Notes: generated by a model from the sequence alone, not told the origin. Positions 15,463 through 23,489 are shown, counted from the stretch's first letter. The stretch is DNA of 32,127 bases from an uncultured Saprospiraceae bacterium (GCA_938010715.1 CALLVG010000190.1:1-32127); one strand, 5' to 3'. Numbers and translations: made by a program.

Positions 15463-16470
15463 ATGCTAATCGTCAATGCCTACGCTGCCCAAAAAAGTAA
15501 AGAGAAATTACAGCCATTTCAATACGAATTACCTGACTTGTCAGATGAGCAGGTTGATATTGAAATTGAATACTGCGGTGTTTGTCATTCTGATTTGAGT
15601 ATGATAAATAATGAGTGGGGGCGTTCCAAATATCCACTCGTCCCTGGGCATGAAATCGTTGGGACAATAATCAATGCAGGCAAAGCAGTTAAAAATTTAA
15701 AGATAGGAGACAAAGTTGGTTTGGGTTGGAATTCAGCTTCTTGCATGCACTGTTTTCAATGTATGGATGGCGCACATCACCTTTGCGGAAACGCTGAAGA
15801 AACCATCGTCAGACGGCATGGCGGATTTGCGGACAAGGTACGTGCGCATTGGTCATGGGCGATTCCATTGCCTGAAGGAATTGATATGGCAAAAGCAGGC
15901 CCATTGCTCTGTGGAGGAATCACGGTTTTCAATCCAATCATTTTGGCCGGTGTGAAACCAACCGATAAAGTGGGAGTCATTGGCATCGGTGGTTTGGGTC
16001 ACATGGCTTTAAAATTTCTGAAAAATTGGGGTTGCGAAATCACTGCTTTTAGTTCCAATCCAGCGAAAGAAAAGCAGATTTTAGAAATGGGCGCACATCA
16101 AGTTGTCAACTCAAGAAGTAAAACTGAGTTAGCAAAAATGCGAGGTCAATTAAATTTTATTTTGAATACGACCAACGTTACACTTGATTGGAATGCCTAC
16201 ATTTCATGCCTTGCGCCAAAAGGAAAATTTCATAATGTAGGCGGTGTTTTAGAACCCATGGCCATCGCTGGTTTTAGTTTGATTGGAGGCGAAAAATCAG
16301 TCAGCGGAAGTCCTTTGGGAAGTCCTGCGTTGACTCGGACGATGCTCGATTTCTGTGTAAGACATAATATTTATCCAACCGTCGAGGAGTTCCCAATGGA
16401 AAAGGTAAATGAAGCATTGGAACATTTGGAAGAAGGGAAGGCACGTTTTCGAATTGTTTTAAAAGCGTAA
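15463..16470 (+). CDS. Zinc-dependent NAD(P) alcohol dehydrogenase, CAD/YahK type
   Basis: 335 aa, a medium-chain dehydrogenase. Catalytic zinc residues are in YCGVCHSD (Cys41-His42) and PGHEIVG (His63-Glu64). The structural zinc site is CMHCFQCMDGAHHLC (Cys94, 97, 100, 108). The Rossmann motif GIGGLGHMALKF begins near 173, followed by ITAFSSNPAKE, where the Ser in place of an acidic residue suggests NADPH preference. Closest types are cinnamyl-alcohol dehydrogenase-like aldehyde reductases (YahK, YjgB, AdhA). The physiological substrate is probably an aldehyde reduced to an alcohol; this is inferred. It lies upstream of repeats and a transporter gene on the same strand. Confidence 0.94.
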   Translation: MLIVNAYAAQKSKEKLQPFQYELPDLSDEQVDIEIEYCGVCHSDLSMINNEWGRSKYPLVPGHEIVGTIINAGKAVKNLKIGDKVGLGWNSASCMHCFQCMDGAHHLCGNAEETIVRRHGGFADKVRAHWSWAIPLPEGIDMAKAGPLLCGGITVFNPIILAGVKPTDKVGVIGIGGLGHMALKFLKNWGCEITAFSSNPAKEKQILEMGAHQVVNSRSKTELAKMRGQLNFILNTTNVTLDWNAYISCLAPKGKFHNVGGVLEPMAIAGFSLIGGEKSVSGSPLGSPALTRTMLDFCVRHNIYPTVEEFPMEKVNEALEHLEEGKARFRIVLKA

Positions 16471-16478
16471 AAGTTGTT

Positions 16479-16553
16479 CCCTGAGCGAAGTCGAAGGGTA
16501 CAGAGCAAAGTACGATTTCCATGCTTGTTGACTTCGGCTTCGCTCAGCCAACG
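16479..16553. repeat. CCCTGAGCGAAGTCGAAGGG repeat pair
   Basis: CCCTGAGCGAAGTCGAAGGG at 16479-16498 is a short palindrome-like repeat known to me as very common in Bacteroidota genomes. A related inverted unit, TTGACTTCGGCTTCGCTCAGCC, follows at about 16527-16549. The two could pair into a hairpin between the dehydrogenase and transporter genes. Just before the transporter start there is also a short ACCAGT tandem (about 16595-16609). Confidence 0.75.
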
Positions 16554-16610
16554 CATAGTTTCGCTTAGTCAACGCATAGCTCTCAACTTTTAATACCAGT
16601 ACCAGTACCT

Positions 16611-17450
16611 ATGACCAATCGCAAAGCCATTCTATTTATGTTCATCAGTGCAGCATTGTTTGCGGTGATGAATGCTGTTGTGAAATCTGTAGAAGAGTAT
16701 CATACTTTTCAAATTGTATTTTTCAGAGCTTTGGGTTCAGTCGTTTTTGGAATGTCCTACTTACTTAAAAACAAAATCAATATTTTGGGAACACATCGAA
16801 AATTACTCGTTTTGCGTGGGATGGTTGGTGTGACCTCACTGATTTTCTTTTTTATGAGTTTGAAATTATTGCCACTTGGAACGGCAGTTTCGCTTCGATA
16901 TTTAGCGCCCATTTTTGCGGCTATTTTTGCAGTTTGGCTTTTGAAAGAACGCATCAAGCCGATTCAATGGTTTTACTTTTTAATTGCTTTCGCAGGAGTC
17001 GTGATGCTCAAAGGTTTCGATGCCAATGTGTCTCTTTTAGGATTGGTTTATGTTTTGATTTCTGCAGTCTCGGTAGGGATGGTTTTTGTACTTATTCGAA
17101 AAATAGGAACGAGCGAACATCCATTGGTAATCATTAATTACTTTATGGTGATAGCAATGTTGATCGGTGGTATTTTTATGATTCCTTTTTGGAAAACACC
17201 CGATGGTAATGATTGGTATTATTTGTTGAGTCTTGGTATTATTGGCTTTTTCGGACAGGTGTTTATGACCAAAGCTTTTCAATTAGAAGATGCCTCCCGC
17301 GTCGGCCCCATCAAATATGCAGAAGCCATTTTTGCATTAATAATTGGATGGGTTTGGTTGGGAGATACATATACATTTTTCGGTTTGGTAGGAATTGGTT
17401 TGATAATGGCCGGTATGTTTTTGAATGTTTTAGTAAAAAAGGAAAATTAG
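16611..17450 (+). CDS. EamA/DMT-family transporter
   Basis: 279 aa with about ten transmembrane segments in two EamA halves (about 1-130 and 140-279). Typical features are the first-half motifs RALGSVVFG and SLRYLAPIFAAIFAVWLLKERI, and in the second half AEAIFALIIGWVWLGDTYTFFGLVGIGLIMAG. DMT-family members export metabolites or amino acids through the inner membrane; the substrate cannot be told from sequence. The stop is 1 bp from the start of the next gene, so the two are probably translated together. Confidence 0.9.
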   Translation: MTNRKAILFMFISAALFAVMNAVVKSVEEYHTFQIVFFRALGSVVFGMSYLLKNKINILGTHRKLLVLRGMVGVTSLIFFFMSLKLLPLGTAVSLRYLAPIFAAIFAVWLLKERIKPIQWFYFLIAFAGVVMLKGFDANVSLLGLVYVLISAVSVGMVFVLIRKIGTSEHPLVIINYFMVIAMLIGGIFMIPFWKTPDGNDWYYLLSLGIIGFFGQVFMTKAFQLEDASRVGPIKYAEAIFALIIGWVWLGDTYTFFGLVGIGLIMAGMFLNVLVKKEN

Positions 17451-17451
17451 A

Positions 17452-17907
17452 ATGGACAACGATATAAAAATAAAACTAATACAACAACTCAATGAGCAAC
17501 TTGATACTCAAATCGAAACCGCTCAATCTGCCATCAACTCCGCCAAAGAATCAAAGAACAACGAGACCAAAAGCTCCGCTGGTGACAAGTTCGAGACAGG
17601 TCGCGCTATGATGCAAATCGAGCAAGAAAAAAACGAAATGCAACTCGGAAAAACCTTGCAACTCAAAAGTCTCCTCAAACAAGTTGATCTCAAAAAACAA
17701 CACGAAACTGTCGGTTTCGGAAGTCTCGTGATCACCAATCGCGGAAAATACTTCATCGCCATCGGTATTGGTAAGGTTGAAGTGGATGGTGAAATTTGTT
17801 TTGCTATTTCGGTCGATTCTCCAGTTGGGAAATTGCTTTTGGGTAAGCGAGTAGGGGAGGAGGTAGCATTTCGAGAGAATCACTTTTTGGTGGAGGGAAT
17901 TGTTTGA
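17452..17907 (+). CDS. GreA/GreB C-terminal-like domain protein
   Basis: 151 aa. The first half (about 1-80) is a charged helical region (QLDTQIETAQSAINSAKESKN ... MMQIEQEKNEMQLGKTL) that could form a coiled coil. The second half resembles the C-terminal FKBP-like domain of transcript cleavage factors, with ISVDSPVGKLLLGKRVGEEVAF. The N-terminal acidic tip residues of true GreA are not evident, so it may bind RNA polymerase without stimulating cleavage. Related Bacteroidota proteins are sometimes misnamed 3-oxoacyl-ACP synthase. It begins 1 bp after the EamA transporter stop. Confidence 0.7.
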   Translation: MDNDIKIKLIQQLNEQLDTQIETAQSAINSAKESKNNETKSSAGDKFETGRAMMQIEQEKNEMQLGKTLQLKSLLKQVDLKKQHETVGFGSLVITNRGKYFIAIGIGKVEVDGEICFAISVDSPVGKLLLGKRVGEEVAFRENHFLVEGIV

Positions 17908-18000
17908 GTGCAATGTAGAATTTTGTACAGATTTGAGTTCATTTTTTGGAAAACTACACTTTAGAATAGTTAATTTGAATTGTGGATTTTAAGAGGAGGA

Positions 18001-18075
18001 GTCATCTGGAGATGACTTGATATTTGGGTGTAGTCTCCAGACTGCACCCAAATATCCATTCGTCTCCAGACGAAA
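18001..18075 (+). repeat. REP hairpin cluster upstream of the RAYT gene
   Basis: Three hairpins follow one another: GTCATCTGGAGATGAC (18001-18016); a long one with arms GATATTTGGGTG and CACCCAAATATC around AGTCTCCAGACT (about 18019-18056); and CGTCTCCAGACG (18061-18072). The first two recur in the same order and orientation after the RAYT gene. This is the expected layout of REP sequences recognised by their neighbouring RAYT. Confidence 0.85.
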
Positions 18076-18138
18076 CAACAACCCAAATCAAAAACAAAAA
18101 AAAACATTATATTCACACCTAATAAAACAAACCATACT

Positions 18139-18732
18139 ATGCCAAAACGAAAAATTTTAGATCAGCGTGGACTTAACTATTTGACATTGACAGTAGTCGG
18201 CTGGGTAGATGTGTTTACAAGAAAAAGATATCGAGACATTATCATTGAAAGCCTAAACTTTTGCCGCAAAGAAAAAGGGTTGATAATCTGCGCTTATGTC
18301 ATCATGAGTAATCACCTACACCTCATCGCCCAAGTTGAAGAGGGAAATAAATGGACACTTTCAGATGTGCTTCGTGACTTTAAAAAATATACTGCTAATA
18401 GAATTTTGGAATCCATTATCAACGAACCCGAGTCACGCAGAGATTGGATGTTGATAGTATTTGGGTATCATGGAAAGTATAAAGAGCAAAATCGAAATTA
18501 TCAGTTTTGGGTGCATGGCAATCATCCCACTGCGTTGTATTCACCAAAAGTGATTTGGGAAAAGATTGCCTACATTCATGCTAATCCAGTTCGAGCAGAT
18601 ATCGTTGATCGCGCAGAGGATTATATCCACAGCAGTGCGCGTCAATATTCAAATGAACATTTAGGTGGGCCTTTAGAAATTGATTTGTTGCCGCCGTTGA
18701 TGCCGGGTGGATTTATTTATGTTCCTTCTTGA
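18139..18732 (+). CDS. REP-associated tyrosine transposase (RAYT, IS200-like Y1 family)
   Basis: 197 aa, complete. The HUH motif is His-Leu-His in VIMSNHLHLIAQ (about 55-66). The likely catalytic Tyr is in DFKKYTANRIL (about 74-84). The C-terminal family segment YIHANPVRADIVDRAEDYIHSSA is present. RAYTs are single-copy domesticated relatives of IS200/IS605 transposases that cut and join single-stranded REP sequences. REP hairpins flank this gene on both sides (18001-18075 and 18759-18812), so gene and REPs appear to be a working unit. No IS605-type TnpB is nearby. It converges with the DUF6089 gene. Confidence 0.93.
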   Translation: MPKRKILDQRGLNYLTLTVVGWVDVFTRKRYRDIIIESLNFCRKEKGLIICAYVIMSNHLHLIAQVEEGNKWTLSDVLRDFKKYTANRILESIINEPESRRDWMLIVFGYHGKYKEQNRNYQFWVHGNHPTALYSPKVIWEKIAYIHANPVRADIVDRAEDYIHSSARQYSNEHLGGPLEIDLLPPLMPGGFIYVPS

Positions 18733-18758
18733 TATTTTTTTCGTCAGCCACGGCGGAT

Positions 18759-18812
18759 GTATCTGGAGATGACTTGATATTTGGGTGCAGTCTGGAGACT
18801 ACACCCAGCGGG
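18759..18812 (+). repeat. REP hairpin copy downstream of the RAYT gene
   Basis: GTATCTGGAGATGAC followed by GATATTTGGGTGCAGTCTGGAGACTACACCC repeats the first two hairpins of 18001-18056 in the same orientation. The long stem is shorter here: ACACCCAGCGG replaces CACCCAAATATC, so the outer base of the stem is lost. It ends 6 bp before the stop of the convergent DUF6089 gene. Confidence 0.85.
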
Positions 18813-18817
18813 TATAA

Positions 18818-19720
18818 TCAAAAATTATTAGGGCAAGCGATTCTTCTTTCACTCGAAAAATTTAGTTTTTTAAACTTGTACGCAATGGTGATGCTCGCAG
18901 TTAAATACCAGTCATCGTGTAAAATGTCGCCTCTTTTTGAAGAAGGATAACTATTGGCTGGCGTAAAATTATTGCAATTACATTGTGCGTTTAGGTACTC
19001 CCAATTTCGAGCGGATAACTGACCAGCGAGCACCCCATTATTGCTGATTAATTGGTCAATATTATCTGCATAAGAACCGCTTACATCGTCGAGATAATCT
19101 GTAAAAGTTTTACGAGCGGAGCCTTCCACTGAAAGCGTCCATCGATCATTTAGGAAGATTTTTACGCCTCCTCCCATGGGTATCGAAATTTGAGTGAGTG
19201 CATATTTATCTTTGTTGCCTTCAATGCCTTGCCCTTCAGTGCCGAGCGGCTGTAGCCTCACTTTTGTATCATTTAATTCGGTGTATGGATCAAATTGAAA
19301 AAGTGCAACACCACCATAAACGAATCCAGAAAATTTGCCCAAAAAACTCTTCCGATCGAAAAAAGCTAAGTTCAATTCTGGCATGATCGAAAATTCTCTA
19401 ATCTTACTTTCAAAAGATAAATTGCGTTCGAGCCGACCTGCATCTAATAGACTATTGGCATCACTTCCCGAAATCTTCGTTGCCATTATTTGCGCCCTAA
19501 TGGCTAAGTAGCGATTAAAGTTTAACCTGAAAAAAGCACCAGTAGCGGGATGCGTTTCAGTTGGTACAAAAAGGAAAGGAGACAAATCTCCTTCATAATT
19601 TCCTAAACCTCCAGTCAGACCAATTTCAAACGATTGTGCAAAAATGCTTTTTGAATTTATTCCAATAAAACTGAATAGGAAGAAAAATGACAAGTACAAA
19701 AAGGTCTTCTTTGAAAACAT
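18818..19720 (-). CDS. DUF6089-type outer-membrane beta-barrel protein
   Basis: 300 aa. A signal peptide of about 28 residues ends at SIFAQ. It is followed by FEIGLTGGLGNYEGDLSPF, LNFNRYLAIRAQIMATKISGSD and repeated alternating hydrophobic strands such as FSGFVYGGVALFQFDPYTEL and ISIPMGGGVKIFLNDRWTLSVEGSARKTFTDYLDDV. This pattern matches the DUF6089 porin-like barrels of Bacteroidota. The last strand ends in a mature cysteine-containing tail (SERRIACPNNF). Function is unknown; the family is often seen with outer-membrane assembly genes, but none adjoins here. The ORF at 19198 is a shadow. Confidence 0.85.
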   Translation of the reverse strand: MFSKKTFLYLSFFFLFSFIGINSKSIFAQSFEIGLTGGLGNYEGDLSPFLFVPTETHPATGAFFRLNFNRYLAIRAQIMATKISGSDANSLLDAGRLERNLSFESKIREFSIMPELNLAFFDRKSFLGKFSGFVYGGVALFQFDPYTELNDTKVRLQPLGTEGQGIEGNKDKYALTQISIPMGGGVKIFLNDRWTLSVEGSARKTFTDYLDDVSGSYADNIDQLISNNGVLAGQLSARNWEYLNAQCNCNNFTPANSYPSSKRGDILHDDWYLTASITIAYKFKKLNFSSERRIACPNNF

Positions 19721-19992
19721 AATAGGTGGATTAAATTTGAAAATTCTGTGTTTACACCTACTGGTATATCGAAAGAATATTATCCCCTATTTATGTTTGA
19801 AAAAAAGTCAGAATTCATAGGGGTGTTGAACTTAAAGACTAAATCCAGCAATAAGCAAAGAAGGTGAGATTGCTTAAAGAAGATGAAGATTTGGTCGTTT
19901 GATGCAATCAAGAAGAGTGTGTCGTTTTTATTTATGAAAAAAATAATCAAAAAAATTATATATTTCAATTTAAAATGAACAACTTACGGATT

Positions 19993-20036
19993 AGCGCTTT
20001 TTAAAAAAGTGCGAGGTGTCAAAATTATCTGACACC
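19993..20036. promoter_or_regulatory. Two hairpins upstream of the small ORF
   Basis: GCGCTTTTT/AAAAAGTGC (about 19994-20012) is followed by GGTGTCA (20015-20021), 8 nt, and TGACACC (20030-20036). The second is a perfect 7-bp inverted repeat 25 bp before the ATG at 20062. It could be an operator or part of a repeat; the sequence alone cannot decide. The rest of 19721-20061 shows nothing else. Confidence 0.4.
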
Positions 20037-20061
20037 GATATTTTCTAACTAAAAATTATTT

Positions 20062-20280
20062 ATGAACGACGTATTAAAAGATGAATCAGATTTTCAACCT
20101 AATCAATCTGGAGGACTTCCAGAAAACCTTTCTAAGGCAGATCACCCTTCCCAAAAAACTTCCGAATCTATTTTGAAAAATCAGTTTTCAGGTATTCCAT
20201 CTAAAGATGAGATAGGAACAGAGCTAAGAAGTGCTCATCGAAATTGGAAAAATGAGAATCGTGCGACACGTAGTCTTTAG
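20062..20280 (+). CDS. Small polar protein, function unknown
   Basis: 72 aa: hydrophilic, rich in Ser, Asn, Glu and Lys, with no hydrophobic segment. Fragments such as QSGGLPENLSKADHPSQKTSES and GIPSKDEIGTELRSAHRNWKN suggest a disordered N-terminal part and a short C-terminal helix. I recognise no family. Support for being real comes from a hairpin region just upstream and a strong terminator 28 bp after its stop. The ATG at 20062 is the only plausible start. Confidence 0.55.
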   Translation: MNDVLKDESDFQPNQSGGLPENLSKADHPSQKTSESILKNQFSGIPSKDEIGTELRSAHRNWKNENRATRSL

Positions 20281-20306
20281 ACGATTTTCTAATTGATTTT
20301 TCGACT

Positions 20307-20346
20307 AAAAAAAAGTCCTCCGTTTAAATAATGGAGGACTTTTTTT
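20307..20346 (+). terminator. Rho-independent terminator of the small ORF
   Basis: Stem AGTCCTCC/GGAGGACT with an 11-nt loop, A-run before and T-run after, so it can work in both directions. It lies 28 bp after the 20280 stop. Confidence 0.88.
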
Positions 20347-20384
20347 GTAAAATCTTATAAATTTTAGAGTTCTTCTAAAAACAG

Positions 20385-20414
20385 AAAAAGCCCAGCATCT
20401 CTGCTGGGCTTTTT
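20385..20414 (-). terminator. Rho-independent terminator of the cold-shock gene
   Basis: Perfect 9-bp stem AGCCCAGCA/TGCTGGGCT with loop TCTC, flanked by A and T runs. On the minus strand it follows the cold-shock gene by 27 bp. Confidence 0.88.
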
Positions 20415-20440
20415 CAATTTCAAATATCAAAAAATAGTAA

Positions 20441-20629
20441 TTAAACTATACTGACATTAACGGCACTCAATCCTTTTTGGCCTTCCTCTGTATCAAACTC
20501 CACTTTGTCATCCTCACGGATTTCATCATTAAGACCTGTTTGGTGTACAAATACATCTTTGCCACCTCCATCAGGAGAAATAAAACCAAAACCTTTTGTT
20601 TGGTTGAAGAACTTAACTGTTCCAGTCAT
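20441..20629 (-). CDS. Cold-shock domain protein (CspA family)
   Basis: 62 aa, slightly shorter than E. coli CspA (70 aa) and usual for Bacteroidota. [33 protein letters not shown] contains both RNA-binding motifs, RNP1 (KGFGFI) and RNP2 (VFVHQ). The protein binds single-stranded RNA or DNA and acts as an RNA chaperone. It is monocistronic, with its own terminator at 20385-20414. A box TAAGTTTG on the minus strand lies 28 bp upstream. Confidence 0.95.
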   Translation of the reverse strand: MTGTVKFFNQTKGFGFISPDGGGKDVFVHQTGLNDEIREDDKVEFDTEEGQKGLSAVNVSIV

Positions 20630-20657
20630 TATAAAAATTTAAAAGATAAATAAAGCG

Positions 20658-20665
20658 CAAACTTA
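20658..20665 (-). promoter_or_regulatory. Candidate -7 box (TAAGTTTG) of the cold-shock gene
   Basis: CAAACTTA on the plus strand reads TAAGTTTG on the minus strand, a match to TAnnTTTG. It would give a leader of about 20 nt. No clear -33 box was found. Confidence 0.35.
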
Positions 20666-20811
20666 TTCTTATTAAACGCTAACTTCCTGATTTCTGCCTT
20701 TTAAATTCACTATGAAAAGTTAATGATTTGCGTTTTGGCTATTTTAGAGTTGAAATCAGTGATTTATTGGCATTAATACCCAAATTTGAGAAATATGATT
20801 TGGTACTTGGA

Positions 20812-21255
20812 CTATAGATTCGCCCAAAAATAAAAGTTATTCCCCTCCAACTCAAAGCCAACACTTGGGTATAGTTGATTTCCAATATCATTATTTTTTT
20901 CAGTTTCTAATAAAATGCCACTGGCGTTATTGGAACGAGCAAGGTCTTTTGCTTTTTCAATTAATGCCTTTGAAATTCCTTTCCCACGATGATCTGAGTG
21001 AACAAAAAGGTCATTTAATAACCATGATCTTTGCATACGTGTGGAAGAGAAAGTTGGGTAGAGTTGCGTAAAACCGACCAATTGCTTAGCATCGTTTTCA
21101 CAAACAAAAATGACGGATTCTTTTGCATAAATCCTTTCCAACAAAAAAGCTTTGGCTGCTGCTTTATCAGATGGTTTTCGATACCAAACGCGGTAGGCGT
21201 CAAATAATTCAACGACTTGATCAATGTGTTGGGAAGTAGCTTGAAAGATTCTCAT
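20812..21255 (-). CDS. GNAT-family N-acetyltransferase
   Basis: 147 aa. The acetyl-CoA binding motif A is VHSDHRGKGISKALIEKAKDLA (R/Q-x-x-G-x-G/A form). It is preceded by the beta-4 strand SWLLNDLFV and followed by GILLETEKNNDIGNQLYPSVGFEL (motif B), which is standard GNAT architecture. The substrate (protein, amine or small molecule) cannot be told. The gene stands alone, divergent from the gene at 21326, with 70 bp between the starts. ORFs at 20865 and 21015 are shadows. Confidence 0.92.
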   Translation of the reverse strand: MRIFQATSQHIDQVVELFDAYRVWYRKPSDKAAAKAFLLERIYAKESVIFVCENDAKQLVGFTQLYPTFSSTRMQRSWLLNDLFVHSDHRGKGISKALIEKAKDLARSNNASGILLETEKNNDIGNQLYPSVGFELEGNNFYFWANL

Positions 21256-21270
21256 ATTATGGTAATTTTG
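21241..21270 (+). promoter_or_regulatory. Bacteroidota-type promoter for the 21326 gene
   Basis: TTG at 21241-21243, a 19-bp spacer and TAATTTTG at 21263-21270 match the -33 TTG / -7 TAnnTTTG pattern. Transcription would start near 21277, giving a leader of about 49 nt. The -33 part overlaps the first codons of the divergent GNAT gene. Confidence 0.55.
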
Positions 21271-21325
21271 TAATTGCGAAGCTAAAGAATTATGTAGCTT
21301 TATTTAAAACGAATGAATAGGCATT

Positions 21326-22249
21326 ATGAAAAAAATAATCGATAAGATAACTTCCATGTTTGACTCCAACGATTCAGATAATGGAGAGGAAAAACATCTT
21401 TACTTGTCTGGTTGGGAAGTTAATTTTGACGGCTCTGAGGATTGCATGAATTTCATCAAAACACAAGCCGTCAGTAAAGAAGATGCGATGACGCAGTACT
21501 CCGCGATGGAACTAATTTTCCGTAAAGGAAAATTGGCTGAAATAGTCGAGTATGAAGAAGGTGAAGAAATGGGAGCGCGCGAACTCAAATCAGGAGAGGA
21601 CAATTTCAAATATATCGAAGTCGCTCCAAATAAGCTCTATCAACTCGAAGTCGGGGAGGGTGGGCATAGCTATTTAGGAGGTGAAATCCCAATGGGTATC
21701 ACGACACCAAAATTTGATTTTGTGGCACCAATTCAATATCTGGGAATGTTATCGCCCGATGACAAAGCATTCGAATGGTTGCCCTATGATTTGCACTTAA
21801 TTTGTCCTATTTATTTGAATATCGAAAATTTTTATGTCGATTATTCAAATCCAAACATGCCCAATGTTTTTGATATTGATGACTTAGAAACAACCGATAA
21901 TGCTTATGAGGAAGAGTTGAAATTTGACTCAGAAGTTGTTTTTGAAAAAACGCCCATCCATGCAACGAAGGTAAATGTTGAATCAGCAAATGTAGGAAGC
22001 ACTGGCGCACCAAATTGGATTCAATATCCCGATATTCCCAAATGCCCTAAGAGTGGAAAGCTCATGAAATTCGTTTGCCAATTGACCAGTGAGTACCATG
22101 ATATACCTGTGATACATACTAACGTGAAGGCACGCAATGATTCTTATCAACACTACTTCGATCACATGAACTTTTGGGCAGATGGAGATCTGTTTGTCTT
22201 TTTTGAGCCGGAGTCGCAGATTGCTTGTTATCTGATTCAGCATACTTAA
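21326..22249 (+). CDS. DUF1963 (YwqG)-like protein
   Basis: 307 aa, no signal peptide or membrane segment, acidic. The C-terminal third reads GAPNWIQYPDIPKCPKSGKLMKFVCQL and ends with NFWADGDLFVFFEPES, which resembles the DUF1963/YwqG pattern of a substrate-free beta fold with a CPxSG motif. The N-terminal half (about 20-170) is different, with YLSGWEVNFDGSEDCMNF and a GGEIPMGI segment. Function is unknown for the family; some members sit with polymorphic toxin or phage-defence genes, but nothing of that sort is here. The call is from memory of the pattern and moderate. It has its own candidate promoter at 21241-21270. Confidence 0.6.
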   Translation: MKKIIDKITSMFDSNDSDNGEEKHLYLSGWEVNFDGSEDCMNFIKTQAVSKEDAMTQYSAMELIFRKGKLAEIVEYEEGEEMGARELKSGEDNFKYIEVAPNKLYQLEVGEGGHSYLGGEIPMGITTPKFDFVAPIQYLGMLSPDDKAFEWLPYDLHLICPIYLNIENFYVDYSNPNMPNVFDIDDLETTDNAYEEELKFDSEVVFEKTPIHATKVNVESANVGSTGAPNWIQYPDIPKCPKSGKLMKFVCQLTSEYHDIPVIHTNVKARNDSYQHYFDHMNFWADGDLFVFFEPESQIACYLIQHT

Positions 22250-22436
22250 GAAAGTAGATAGGGTGGTCTCTTTTGAGTGTATTTAAATTTCTATTAGTGA
22301 AGTTTATTTTTTTGTAAGAATCTGGTTTATATTAAAATAATTTCTCTAAATTAGCAGAACAAAGTTTGGAGTTTGTTCTTTTATTCAAACTTTTAATTCG
22401 TAAAATTATTTTTTTTAAAAACGAAAATTCTACACC

Positions 22437-22715
22437 ATGGAGATTCTATTTATGGCGCTATCAGGCGTTTTAGCATTAGTACTTATTTGGTCACTTTTTA
22501 ATGCATCAAAACTTAGTTCCAAAAAAAAGGAGTTAGAGCAAATGGTTGAGGAATCGAAAAAGTCGATAAAAAAGCTTTCTGAAGATTTGGATTTAAGTTC
22601 AGAAGAGTTCAAAAATCTTCGAATGAGGCAAGGACAAATAACGATAAAATACAAATCAGAAATCGAGGGATTGAATGCAAAGATTAGAGAGTTGGAGAAA
22701 GCGACAGTGGGGTAA
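22437..22715 (+). CDS. Small membrane-anchored coiled-coil protein
   Basis: 92 aa. One transmembrane helix at about 3-24 (LFMALSGVLALVLIWSLF) is followed by a charged coiled-coil region (about 30-90) with heptad-like KKELEQMVEESKKSIKKLSEDL. It probably sits in the inner membrane with a cytoplasmic coil. I recognise no named family. A terminator follows 22 bp after the stop. The minus ORF at 22430 is a shadow. Confidence 0.65.
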   Translation: MEILFMALSGVLALVLIWSLFNASKLSSKKKELEQMVEESKKSIKKLSEDLDLSSEEFKNLRMRQGQITIKYKSEIEGLNAKIRELEKATVG

Positions 22716-22737
22716 GATTTTACTTGTATTTTGATTT

Positions 22738-22779
22738 AAATTGGGGTTAGGTCTTTATTGGCTTAACCCCAATTTTATT
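22738..22779. terminator. Bidirectional terminator between convergent genes
   Basis: Stem AATTGGGGTTA / TAACCCCAATT (11 bp) with a 14-nt loop, T-run on the plus strand and A-rich sequence before it. It serves the coiled-coil gene. It overlaps the stop codon (TTA at 22775-22777) of the convergent yraN gene, so it can also end that transcript. Confidence 0.8.
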
Positions 22780-23143
22780 TTAACCCTAAAAAGAAAGCAT
22801 CCTCTATATGCTCCACGACTGGCTGTTTATTTTTTCTATCCACCACTGATACTACATCAAATCGAATCTCCCAATCATGATTAATTTTTTCTGAATAAAA
22901 AGAAGCAGCTTGCGTCAATAATTTCATTTTCTTTTTGGTTACAAAAGCTTCTGGCCGTCCAAATGAAGTTGAAGTTCGCGTTTTCACTTCCACAAAAACT
23001 AAAACCTTTTTATCCCAAGCAATAATGTCCACCTCTGCTCTGGAAAATTTCCAATTCGTTTCCAAAATTTTAAAACCTTTTGCTTTGAGGTGTTCGCAAG
23101 CAAGTTCTTCTCCGTAGTTTCCAATGTCGTTGTGTAATGCCAT
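22775..23143 (-). CDS. yraN: YraN/UPF0102-family endonuclease-like protein
   Basis: 122 aa, the standard length. The family signature is present: GNYGEELACEHLKAKGFKILETNWKF, EVDIIAWDKKVLVFVEVKTR and SFGRPEAFVTKKKMKLLTQAA. The Glu...Asp-Ile...Glu-Val-Lys arrangement (EVDII, FVEVK) is the Holliday-junction-resolvase-like nuclease core. The exact biological role of the family is unsettled. It is on the minus strand, alone, with AAATTA hexamers directly before the start codon. Confidence 0.93.
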   Translation of the reverse strand: MALHNDIGNYGEELACEHLKAKGFKILETNWKFSRAEVDIIAWDKKVLVFVEVKTRTSTSFGRPEAFVTKKKMKLLTQAASFYSEKINHDWEIRFDVVSVVDRKNKQPVVEHIEDAFFLGLK

Positions 23144-23146
23144 TTT

Positions 23147-23174
23147 AAATTAAAATTAAAATTAAAATTAAAAT
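23147..23174. repeat. AAATTA hexamer tandem before yraN
   Basis: About 4.7 copies of the six-base unit AAATTA start 4 nt from the yraN start codon. It lies where the ribosome-binding and leader region would be. Copy-number change would alter spacing, not frame. Confidence 0.8.
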
Positions 23175-23489
23175 GAAAAATCAAAAATCAAAAAAATAGA
23201 ATCGCTCTTTTTTATTACTAAGAAACGCTCAAAAAATAAGTTCCCGATTTCAAAAAATTAGTGAAGGAAAAGTGATTGATAATGAGGTTTTTCGAGCTAA
23301 TTTTTTGAATTGAAGAGGGAAGTTATTTTTTGAGTAATACTAAATGTAAAAAGAAATTTCAATTTAAGGAAAATAACAAATTGCTCAGCGATCCTTTCAA
23401 AAATGAAATTAAAGTGATTTAGATTTTAAAAGTTATAACTGACTGATTAGCAGTGACTTTTTGATTTTAATTGCTCATTTTAATTTTGA
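23175..23489. other. AT-rich gap before the dipeptidase promoter
   Basis: No gene is seen. The sequence is strongly AT-rich with many short stops. Apart from the palindrome GTCCCTTAAAGGGAC at its end (23493-23507) I see nothing that can be named. Confidence 0.4.
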
